Source: Lachnospiraceae bacterium | GTDB lineage: Bacteria; Bacillota; Clostridia; Lachnospirales; Lachnospiraceae | DNA: 64,000 nucleotides | Assembly (NCBI GenBank): GCA_024403255.1 | Contig: JAKSSE010000001.1 | Coordinates: forward strand, 1-64,000 | Direction: 5' to 3' | Part shown: in pieces, positions 17,814 through 25,379 of the stretch | Numbering within the stretch: position 1 is the first letter of the stretch | Layout: each line of letters begins with the position of its first letter | Position numbers and translations under genes: made by a program | Notes under the pieces: generated by a model | Databases searched by the model: none | Told to the model about the DNA's origin: nothing | Seen by the model: the letters and a program-made list of their open reading frames with translations, nothing else

Positions 17814-18536
17814 GTGAAAAGCTACTCATTAACTGATAAAGGAATGGTAAGAAGTGCTAATCAGGACTTCTTTTTTTCGTGTGACACAAGTTTGGGTCAC
17901 CTTCCTAATTTCTATGTTGTGGCTGATGGAATGGGTGGTCATAACGCAGGTGAGTTTGCATCAAGCTTTGCTGTTGAATCCATTACATCTTACATTGAGG
18001 CAGATTCAAATTTTGAGATATCAGAAATCTTAGAGGATGCTACTTTAAAAGCAAACATTGATTTGATTAATATTGCAGCTGTTGAAGACGATAAAAAAGG
18101 CTGTGGAACGACTGTAGTTGAAGCGGTTGTAGAAAACGGCATTCTTACTGTTTTGAATATAGGCGACAGCAGACTGTATCTTATAAATAAATCTGGTATC
18201 AGGCAGATTACAGAAGACCATTCAATGGTTGAAGAGATGGTCAGACTTGGAATTCTCACACACGAGGAAGCCAAGCATCACCCTGAAAAGCACAAAATAA
18301 CCAGAGCATTTGGTATTGAGCCGGATGTTAAGGCTGATATTTTTGAGGCTCGTGTATTTGAAGGGGATACTATTATCATGTGTTCAGACGGATTATCAAA
18401 CATGGTGTCCGATGAAGAAATATTTAATATTGTTGAAGAAGAAAAAGAAGTAGAAATGATTGCCAAAAGAGCTGTGAAAATGGCGAATGAGGCAGGAGGA
18501 ACAGATAACATCACTATTACAGTGGTAAGAGTTTAA
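17814..18536 (+). CDS. prpC: PP2C-type Ser/Thr protein phosphatase (PrpC/Stp)
   Basis: 240 aa. GTG start with GGAG 10 nt upstream; MKSYSLTDKGMVRSANQD is the usual N-terminus. Motifs that hold the two Mn/Mg ions and catalyse are present: SANQD, VADGMGGH, GTT, GDSRLYL, CSDGLSN and GGTDNIT. It dephosphorylates proteins modified by the PASTA kinase encoded 10 nt downstream. The pair sits in the standard Firmicutes cluster rlmN-prpC-prkC-rsgA-rpe-thiN. Confidence 0.95.
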   Translation: MKSYSLTDKGMVRSANQDFFFSCDTSLGHLPNFYVVADGMGGHNAGEFASSFAVESITSYIEADSNFEISEILEDATLKANIDLINIAAVEDDKKGCGTTVVEAVVENGILTVLNIGDSRLYLINKSGIRQITEDHSMVEEMVRLGILTHEEAKHHPEKHKITRAFGIEPDVKADIFEARVFEGDTIIMCSDGLSNMVSDEEIFNIVEEEKEVEMIAKRAVKMANEAGGTDNITITVVRV

Positions 18537-18546
18537 GGAGTAGGAT

Positions 18547-20748
18547 ATGTTGACATCAGGAATGTTTTTACAGGATCGATATGAAATACTTGAGCAGATT
18601 GGCTCAGGCGGAATGTCATATGTATATAAAGCAAAAGATGCTGTTCTTGATCGTTTTGTGGCTATAAAAGTTATCAAGAGTGAATATGCTCAGGATACGA
18701 CATACCTCACAAAGTTTAGAGCAGAGGCTCAGTCTGCTGCATCTTTGGAGCATCCAAACATTGTTAATGTATATGACGTTGGAAGTGATAACGGAGAATA
18801 TTTCATTGTTATGGAATATATTGAGGGAATCACATTAAAGACATATATCGAAAAGAAAGGTAAGCTTACTTTTAAGGAAGCTACTTCAATTGGTATTCAG
18901 GTAGCCAGAGGTATTGAGGCTGCTCATAATAAAGGAATCGTTCACAGAGATATAAAACCTCAGAACATTATGATTTCTTCAGAAGGTAAGGTTAAAGTTA
19001 CTGATTTTGGTATCGCAAGAGCAACCACTGGAAACACTGTTTCTAATGAAGCAATGGGATCAGTTCACTATACTTCACCAGAGCAGGCCAGAAATGGATA
19101 TGTTGATCAGAAGTCTGATATCTATTCTTTGGGTATCGTAATGTTTGAGATGCTTACAGGCCATGTTCCATTTGATGGAGACAATGCTGTGACTGTTGCA
19201 ATTCAGCATCTTCAGCAGGATTTACCAGACATCAGATCTTTTGCACCAGAAACACCAATAAGCATTATTGGAATCATTGGAAAGTGTACTCAGAAAAGTC
19301 CAGATAAGAGATATCTCACTCTTGCAGACCTTATTTTAGATTTAAAGAAAGCTCTTATGAGCCCAAATGAAAACTTCGTAGTTACTGCTGACAGCATTCA
19401 GGAAACAAAGGCAATCTCAGCAGATGAGATGGAGAGAATTAAAAAGGCTAATGATGAAAAGATAGCGGCTAAGATGCCTAAGAAGCCAATCACCATCGAT
19501 GATGACGAAGACGACGAAGATGATGATGACGATGACAGAAAGCCAAAGAAAAAGCGTGGTCTGTTCTCAATCTTTGATGACGATGATTATGATGATGACG
19601 ATGATTACGACGACGAAGATGATGATGACTACGATGAGGATGATGAGGACGACGATGATGATGACGATGAAGGATTTTTAAATCCTAAGGTTGAAAAGCT
19701 TATCACCGTTCTTGGTATTATCGCTGGTGTAGTTATCCTTTGCCTTGTTATTTATCTTGTTCTTAATGTTGCAGGTATTATTGGAAATGACAAGCCAGAA
19801 GATACTCAGATCGAGGAAGTCGTAGAAGAGGAGACTGCAGAAGAGGAAGCTCCAGCTGATAAGGTTGAGATGGTAAATATCTGTGGTCTTACTGTTGACG
19901 AAGCTACAAAGAAGCTTGAGGAACTTGGTCTTTCTCTTAAGGTTCAGGGACAGGTTACATCAGATACTATTGACGAGGGTCTTATTGCAGAGCAGAGCGC
20001 AGAAGTAGGAGAAATCCTTGAAACTAAATCTGTTGTATATGTTATGACTTCAAGCGGTACTGGTCAGATTGCGGTTCCTGATATTTCAGGATTCTCAGAG
20101 TCACAGGCTGTAAGTGCTCTTTCAGATGCAGGATTTAACTTCACAAGAAGTTATTCATATAGTAATTCAGTTGCTTCAGGTTATGTTATTTCACAGTCAC
20201 CAGTTTCTGGTAGCATGGCAAGCAAGGGTGACACCATCGCAATGGTTATCAGCCAGGGTACTGAGAGTATTACTGTTCCAGATGTAACTGGTCTTACTCA
20301 GGAGGAAGCAAACAAGAAGATTACCAATGCTGGACTTGCTGTAGGTACTGTCACTACAGAAAACAGTACTACTGTTGAGCAGGGTAAGGTTATTTCTTCA
20401 AGCCCATCTAAGAATGCAGCAGTAGATAAGGGTGCTAAAATTTCACTTGTTGTTTCATCAGGTAGTGCTCTTTACAGCTACAATAGAACAATTACTCAGG
20501 ATGAAATGACTCTTACTGGATGTCAGAAACTTACCGTAAAGATTTACGATGATAATGATAATCTTCTTACTGAAGGTACTGTAAAGGCTGGTTCAACCAT
20601 CACCATTCAGAATATTAAGACACCTGGTGGATATATGAACGTTGAAGGTGATACAGGTAATGTGGATCAGAATCTTAAGCCAATCTATTTCACAAACAAA
20701 GAAAAACTTACATTTACTCAGCAGCAGGGTGCTGTTCTTACAAACTAA
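18547..20748 (+). CDS. prkC: PASTA-domain Ser/Thr protein kinase
   Basis: 733 aa membrane kinase that senses cell-wall fragments. RBS TAAGGAG. Kinase domain 10-270: GSGGMSYVYKA, VAIKVIK (ATP-binding Lys), HRDIKPQNIM (catalytic Asp), DFG, and an activation segment rich in Thr/Ser (ATTGNTVSNEAMGS). Residues ~317-377 are an extraordinary acidic linker, mostly Asp/Glu, broken only by a basic KPKKKRG patch; the DNA there is a GAT/GAC near-repeat. A TM helix follows at ~385-410, then three extracellular PASTA domains (ca. 437-640) and an extra C-terminal beta domain (ca. 643-733). All catalytic parts look intact. Paired with the phosphatase upstream. Confidence 0.95.
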   Translation: MLTSGMFLQDRYEILEQIGSGGMSYVYKAKDAVLDRFVAIKVIKSEYAQDTTYLTKFRAEAQSAASLEHPNIVNVYDVGSDNGEYFIVMEYIEGITLKTYIEKKGKLTFKEATSIGIQVARGIEAAHNKGIVHRDIKPQNIMISSEGKVKVTDFGIARATTGNTVSNEAMGSVHYTSPEQARNGYVDQKSDIYSLGIVMFEMLTGHVPFDGDNAVTVAIQHLQQDLPDIRSFAPETPISIIGIIGKCTQKSPDKRYLTLADLILDLKKALMSPNENFVVTADSIQETKAISADEMERIKKANDEKIAAKMPKKPITIDDDEDDEDDDDDDRKPKKKRGLFSIFDDDDYDDDDDYDDEDDDDYDEDDEDDDDDDDEGFLNPKVEKLITVLGIIAGVVILCLVIYLVLNVAGIIGNDKPEDTQIEEVVEEETAEEEAPADKVEMVNICGLTVDEATKKLEELGLSLKVQGQVTSDTIDEGLIAEQSAEVGEILETKSVVYVMTSSGTGQIAVPDISGFSESQAVSALSDAGFNFTRSYSYSNSVASGYVISQSPVSGSMASKGDTIAMVISQGTESITVPDVTGLTQEEANKKITNAGLAVGTVTTENSTTVEQGKVISSSPSKNAAVDKGAKISLVVSSGSALYSYNRTITQDEMTLTGCQKLTVKIYDDNDNLLTEGTVKAGSTITIQNIKTPGGYMNVEGDTGNVDQNLKPIYFTNKEKLTFTQQQGAVLTN

Positions 20749-21627
20749 TTGACAGGCACAATTATTAAAGGCATAGGAGGCTTCTATTATGTCTATGCAG
20801 AGGATGGAGAAATTTATTCCTGCAAGGCAAAAGGAGGTTTTCGCCGTCAAAAAATAACACCTTTAGTGGGAGATGAGGTAGAGTTCACTCCACTCCATGG
20901 TGAGGAAATTACGGGAGGTCTTGATGAGATACTTCCGCGTAAAAACAGTCTTATTAGACCGGCGATTGCGAATGTTGACGTGATTTTGGTTGTGTTTGCA
21001 GCAAAGACACCGGATCCAGACTTTAATCTTTTGGATAGATTTCTTTTAAGGATGGAGTCGGAAGGCGTAGAGTGTATCATTGTTGTAAATAAATCAGACC
21101 TTGCATCACAAGAAGAGCTTGATTTATTTAAAGAAGAACTGAAAGGTTCTAATTACAGAGTTATTTTTTCGTCGACAAAGACAAAGCTTGGACAGGACGA
21201 GATTCTTGATGCCATAAAGGATAAAAGAGCAGCAGTTGCAGGTCCTTCCGGGGTTGGGAAGTCATCCCTTATAAACAATATATGTCCAGAAAACAAAATG
21301 GAGACTGGAGAGCTATCAGAAAAGATAGCAAGAGGAAAGCATACAACAAGACATGCTGAACTTTTACCAGTAATGGATAATACTTTTATCTTTGACACTC
21401 CAGGATTTTCCTCAGCGGACATTCCAATGGTAGAAAAAGAAGAGCTTAGAGATTTATATCCGGAATATGTAAAGCTTGAGCCGGGTTGTAGATTCAGTCT
21501 TTGCCTGCATGAAAATGAGCCTGATTGTGCAATAAAAGACGCTGTTTCTGAGGGAGCTATCAGTCAGGGGCGTCATCAAAGGTATATAGGATTTTTAACG
21601 GAAGTTAAGAACAGAAGCAAATATTAA
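20749..21627 (+). CDS. rsgA: Ribosome small subunit GTPase RsgA
   Basis: Circularly permuted GTPase for late 30S assembly, 292 aa. TTG start directly abutting the prkC stop (TAATTG), with no recognisable Shine-Dalgarno. The alignment IIKGIGGFYYVY supports this start and suggests coupling to prkC translation. OB fold first, then G4 VNKSD, G1 GPSGVGKSS, G3 DTPGF, and a zinc-binding C-terminus with CRFSLC, H and C (CLHENEPDC). Confidence 0.95.
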   Translation: MTGTIIKGIGGFYYVYAEDGEIYSCKAKGGFRRQKITPLVGDEVEFTPLHGEEITGGLDEILPRKNSLIRPAIANVDVILVVFAAKTPDPDFNLLDRFLLRMESEGVECIIVVNKSDLASQEELDLFKEELKGSNYRVIFSSTKTKLGQDEILDAIKDKRAAVAGPSGVGKSSLINNICPENKMETGELSEKIARGKHTTRHAELLPVMDNTFIFDTPGFSSADIPMVEKEELRDLYPEYVKLEPGCRFSLCLHENEPDCAIKDAVSEGAISQGRHQRYIGFLTEVKNRSKY

Positions 21628-21636
21628 GAGGTTATT

Positions 21637-22284
21637 ATGAACTGTTTATCACCATCAATTTTAGCTGCAGATTTTGGAAACCTTCGTGCCCAAATTGAGG
21701 CGGCAGACAGAGCAGGAGCTCAATATATCCACTTTGATGTAATGGATGGTGATTTTGTACCAAATTTTTCGTTTGGTACAGCAGAACTTAAATCAGTTCG
21801 TCAGATGACAGATAAGATTCTTGATGTTCATCTTATGGTAAATAACCCTGAGCGTCATATTGATTTATTTGCTGATGCCGGAGCTGATATTATTACAATT
21901 CATGCAGAAGCAACAAATCATCTGGATGCAACTATTAGAAAAATAAAAAACAGAGGCATTCTTGCAGGTGTTGCAATTAATCCTGCTACTCCAATAGATA
22001 CTGTTTCACTCATTCTTGATGAAGTTGATATGATTTTACTTATGACTGTAAATCCTGGATTTGGCGGTCAGAAGTTTATTCCATATATGAAGGAAAAGAT
22101 TAAGGATCTTCGCAAACTGATAGAGGAGAGAGGCCTTAAAACAGATATAGAAGTTGATGGTGGCATAACTTTGGAGAATGTCGAGGAAATTCTTCATGCA
22201 GGAGCAAACATTATTGTTGCAGGTTCTGCAGTTTTCCCTAATGATGTTGAGGAAAATGTTGAGGCATTTCTTTCTAAAATGTAA
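21637..22284 (+). CDS. rpe: Ribulose-phosphate 3-epimerase
   Basis: 215-aa TIM barrel interconverting ribulose-5-P and xylulose-5-P (pentose phosphate pathway). Motifs: LSPSILAADFGN, HFDVMDGDFVPN (metal His and catalytic Asp), DVHLMVN, MTVNPGFGGQKFI, DGGI with the second catalytic Asp. RBS AAGAGG. One-base overlap with thiN. Confidence 0.97.
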   Translation: MNCLSPSILAADFGNLRAQIEAADRAGAQYIHFDVMDGDFVPNFSFGTAELKSVRQMTDKILDVHLMVNNPERHIDLFADAGADIITIHAEATNHLDATIRKIKNRGILAGVAINPATPIDTVSLILDEVDMILLMTVNPGFGGQKFIPYMKEKIKDLRKLIEERGLKTDIEVDGGITLENVEEILHAGANIIVAGSAVFPNDVEENVEAFLSKM

Positions 22285-22952
22285 TGAAGGACATAAAAAA
22301 AGTAATAATAGTTGCCGGCGGGAGCATTGATACAGATTTTCTAAAGGAGCAGCTAAAAGATGTTAGCTACTCCTTTATTATTGCGGCGGATAAAGGCCTT
22401 GAGGCTCTTGATAAAGCTAAAATAAAGCCTGATTTGATGCTGGGAGATTTTGATTCGGCTTCTGAAAAGATTATTGAAAAATATAGAAGTCTTGAAATAC
22501 CAGAAATTAAATTAAATCCAGTAAAAGATGATACTGATATGGAGTTTGCCATAAGAGAGAGTATAAGAAGATTTGAAGCCGTTCCAATCGTTCTTTACGC
22601 TGCATCAGGATCAAGACTTGATCACACAATGGCAAATATGGAACTTCTTAAGATAGGATATGAGAAGAGTCCTTACACAAATATTACTTTGATTAATGAA
22701 AAAAATAGAGTTTCCCTGCTTAGTAGAGGAGAACATACTATTGTAAAAAAAGAGCAGTATGGTCAATATATTTCTCTTTTATGTTACACTGATGAGGTTA
22801 AAGGGGTGACCCTTAAGGGTATGAAATATAACCTAAATAAAAAAAATATAAAAAAGGGAAGCAGTCTATGCATAAGCAATGAAATAATAGATGATGTTGC
22901 TTATATAGACTTCGATGAGGGGATGATGTACCTTGTCGAGGCCTTGGATTAG
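22284..22952 (+). CDS. thiN: Thiamine pyrophosphokinase
   Basis: 222 aa, ATP-dependent conversion of thiamine to thiamine pyrophosphate. IIAADKGLEAL, LMLGDFDS, KDDTDMEFA and ASGSRLDHTMANM are the TPK catalytic and ligand motifs; a C-terminal thiamine-binding beta domain follows. ATG shared with the rpe stop (TAATG). This rsgA-rpe-thiN order is common in Firmicutes. Confidence 0.93.
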   Translation: MKDIKKVIIVAGGSIDTDFLKEQLKDVSYSFIIAADKGLEALDKAKIKPDLMLGDFDSASEKIIEKYRSLEIPEIKLNPVKDDTDMEFAIRESIRRFEAVPIVLYAASGSRLDHTMANMELLKIGYEKSPYTNITLINEKNRVSLLSRGEHTIVKKEQYGQYISLLCYTDEVKGVTLKGMKYNLNKKNIKKGSSLCISNEIIDDVAYIDFDEGMMYLVEALD

Positions 22953-22960
22953 GAGGACAA

Positions 22961-24475
22961 ATGTCAGAAATTATTGCAAACGTAAATGGCGCTATTAACG
23001 ACGTCGTGTGGGGCGTTCCGGCACTTATACTCTTGGTAGGAACAGGTGTCATCATGACATTAGTAACTGGATTTTTCCAGGTTACCCACTTTAGACATAT
23101 GATGAGGGAAACCTTCATCGGTATGTTTAAGAAAAAAGATGTCAGAAAGAATCATGATAAGACGCAGATATCTCAGTTTCAGGCTCTTTGTACCGCTCTT
23201 TCAGCGACAATTGGTACTGGTAACATTGCAGGTATCGCATTCGCTATCACCATGGGTGGTACAGGATCAATTTTCTGGATGTGGATTGCAGCATTCTTCG
23301 GAATGATGACTAACTACTCAGAAAATGTTCTTGGTATTTTCTTCAGAAGAAAGAATGAACATAACGAGTGGAGTGGTGGTGCTATGTACTACCTTCGTGA
23401 TGGTCTTGGCGCAAAAAAAGGCTGCAAGGTTATTGGTAAAGTACTCGCAACTTTATTCTCATGTTTTGCAATATTAGCATCTTTTGGTATTGGAAATATG
23501 GGACAGATTGTTTCTATTAAGGAATCTGTTCTTAATGTTTGCGGTGTTCCTACAGATAGTAAAACAGGTGGCCTTATTATTGGTATCATTCTTGCTATCG
23601 TAGTTGCACTTGTTGTAATTGGTGGTCTTCAGAGAATTGCTAAAGTAAATGAAAGAGTTGTTCCTTTCATGGCAGGATTTTATATCGTTGGCGCTTTGAT
23701 AATTGTAATTATGAATGCGAACATGGTTGGCCCAGCTTTTGCTTCTATTTTTGGACATGCATTTACTGCTAAAGCTGCTGCAGGAGGTGTTGGCGGTGCT
23801 ATTATCAAGCAGGCAATCACCTGGGGATTTAAGCGTGGTGTATTCTCAAATGAAGCAGGTCTTGGATCATCAGTTATGGTTCACTCAGCTTCAAACGTTA
23901 AAGAGCCTGTAACTCAGGGCCTTTGGGGTATTTTTGAGGTATTTGTTGATACAATTATCGTATGTACACTTACCGCTCTTGTAGTATTAACTACTGGTAT
24001 TGTTGATCTTGAAACTGGTGCTTCTATTTCAGGAGCAACAAAGCTTGGCCTTGCTACAGAGGCATTTACTTCAAGCTTTGGTACTGCAGGTGGTGTATTT
24101 ATTGCAGTCGCAGTTACTCTCTTTGCTCTTTCAACTGTACTTGGTTGGAGTTACTATGGATCAAAGGCTTGGGAGTTCTTGTTTGGAACAAAGGCTATTA
24201 TGGTTTACAAGGTCATTTTTGTAATTGTAGTTGTAGCAGGATCTACTCTTGATGCTTCACTTGCAATTGATCTTTCAGATACCTTTAACGGTCTTATGGC
24301 TATTCCTAACCTTATTGGTGTACTTACTCTTTCTGGTACAGTTCTTGCAATTACCAAGAACTACAAGCAAAGAAAATTCAAGGGTGAGGATATCAAACCT
24401 ATGATTTCTTTCTTCCCAGAAATTCAGGAAATGCAGGAAGCTGCAATTAAGGCAGAACAGGAAAATGAAAACTAA
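22961..24475 (+). CDS. Alanine/glycine:cation symporter (AGCS family)
   Basis: 504-aa integral membrane protein with about 10-11 hydrophobic helices. Family features include a first helix near VWGVPALILLVGTGVIMTL, SATIGTGNIAGIAFAI (the AGCS substrate/ion motif), the ENVLGIFFR loop, and GFKRGVFSNEAGLGSS. It should import alanine or glycine with Na+ or H+. RBS AGGAGG, 9 nt after thiN; the next lipoprotein overlaps its end by 11 nt. Confidence 0.92.
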   Translation: MSEIIANVNGAINDVVWGVPALILLVGTGVIMTLVTGFFQVTHFRHMMRETFIGMFKKKDVRKNHDKTQISQFQALCTALSATIGTGNIAGIAFAITMGGTGSIFWMWIAAFFGMMTNYSENVLGIFFRRKNEHNEWSGGAMYYLRDGLGAKKGCKVIGKVLATLFSCFAILASFGIGNMGQIVSIKESVLNVCGVPTDSKTGGLIIGIILAIVVALVVIGGLQRIAKVNERVVPFMAGFYIVGALIIVIMNANMVGPAFASIFGHAFTAKAAAGGVGGAIIKQAITWGFKRGVFSNEAGLGSSVMVHSASNVKEPVTQGLWGIFEVFVDTIIVCTLTALVVLTTGIVDLETGASISGATKLGLATEAFTSSFGTAGGVFIAVAVTLFALSTVLGWSYYGSKAWEFLFGTKAIMVYKVIFVIVVVAGSTLDASLAIDLSDTFNGLMAIPNLIGVLTLSGTVLAITKNYKQRKFKGEDIKPMISFFPEIQEMQEAAIKAEQENEN

Positions 24476-25217
24476 AAAAATTATAGCGTTAGCTTTTTCG
24501 GCGAGTTTAGCATTAGGCGTTTTAACAGGCTGTGGTGGTGTAAAAGTAGAAGATGAAATAACAGAGGTTAAAGGTTGGCCTGCTACTGATGGAACAAATC
24601 TTTACTGCACCAGACTTGACTATGACGAGCTTAAAACATCAAATTCAGATCTTCAGGCAGGAATAGATGCATATGTTGAAAGTGTGAAAGATTATTTCTA
24701 CGACCAGGAAGATAATCTTGAATATGCTCAGATGGATTACGATGACTGGAGCGTTGAGATTGATGGAAAAGAGTTTACGTCTCTTGATATAGAAGCGTTT
24801 GAAAATGAGGAGGCGACTGAAGGATATTATGATGTCCTTAGAATAACCACCACATCAAAGAAGGCTCCATATATTTCTTTTAGGACTGACAGACTTACAA
24901 ATTCTTCAAAAAGTAATGTTTATTCTGAGGTAACAGGTACGACACTTGATGCCGAAACTGGTAAGAAACTTGCTATTACTGATATCTACACAGATGATGA
25001 GCTAAAAGAACTTGATAAAAAGATAGCCGAAATTCTTGAAAAAGATCACAAAGATGATTTAAAGGAAAACTATCTTGATAAGATATCGACTTATAGAGAC
25101 GAATTTTTGGCAATCTGGTATGTCGAAAAAGGTGATTTGGTTATCGTCTATAAGCAGGGTACACTGACCTCACTTATGGCTGGAGATGTTGAAATAAGAA
25201 TTCCAATAAAAAAATAG
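24465..25217 (+). CDS. Lipoprotein with DUF3298/RsiV-like C-terminal domain
   Basis: 250 aa. Signal peptide with lipobox VLTGCGG (Cys about 23), so exported and lipid-anchored. The rest is a soluble domain; the second half (YISFRTDRLTNSS..., TTLDAETGKKLAITDIYTDDELK, ending VEIRIPIKK) follows the DUF3298 pattern seen in anti-sigma RsiV and related wall proteins. No transmembrane helix or sigma-binding domain is present, so it is not an RsiV itself. It starts inside the symporter gene and ends at a terminator, so the two are co-transcribed. Binding partner unknown. Confidence 0.7.
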   Translation: MKTKKIIALAFSASLALGVLTGCGGVKVEDEITEVKGWPATDGTNLYCTRLDYDELKTSNSDLQAGIDAYVESVKDYFYDQEDNLEYAQMDYDDWSVEIDGKEFTSLDIEAFENEEATEGYYDVLRITTTSKKAPYISFRTDRLTNSSKSNVYSEVTGTTLDAETGKKLAITDIYTDDELKELDKKIAEILEKDHKDDLKENYLDKISTYRDEFLAIWYVEKGDLVIVYKQGTLTSLMAGDVEIRIPIKK

Positions 25218-25220
25218 CTT

Positions 25221-25252
25221 AAATGCATTCACGAAAGTGGATGCATTTTTTT
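25221..25252 (+). terminator. Terminator after the symporter-lipoprotein unit
   Basis: AAATGCATTCAC (25221-25232), GAAA tetraloop, GTGGATGCATTT (25237-25248, one T-G wobble), continuing into T to 25252. The following 127 nt hold an AT-rich promoter region for the next gene but no clear consensus boxes. Confidence 0.92.
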
Positions 25253-25379
25253 ATAGCTATTTTTGTCGGTAAAACGTATAAATTGTAAAGAAATGTTGAT
25301 TAAAAATGATAATAAAGACTCATTGAACAGCAGATAATAAACAAATAGAATTAACTTTATCTAGGAACAGGAGGAAAAA

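Noticed and set aside
19499-19681. Met/Thr/Lys-rich ORF (MMTKTTKMMM...) overlapping prkC
   Set aside because: It is the GAT/GAC Asp-Glu tract of PrkC read in another frame; low-complexity shadow.
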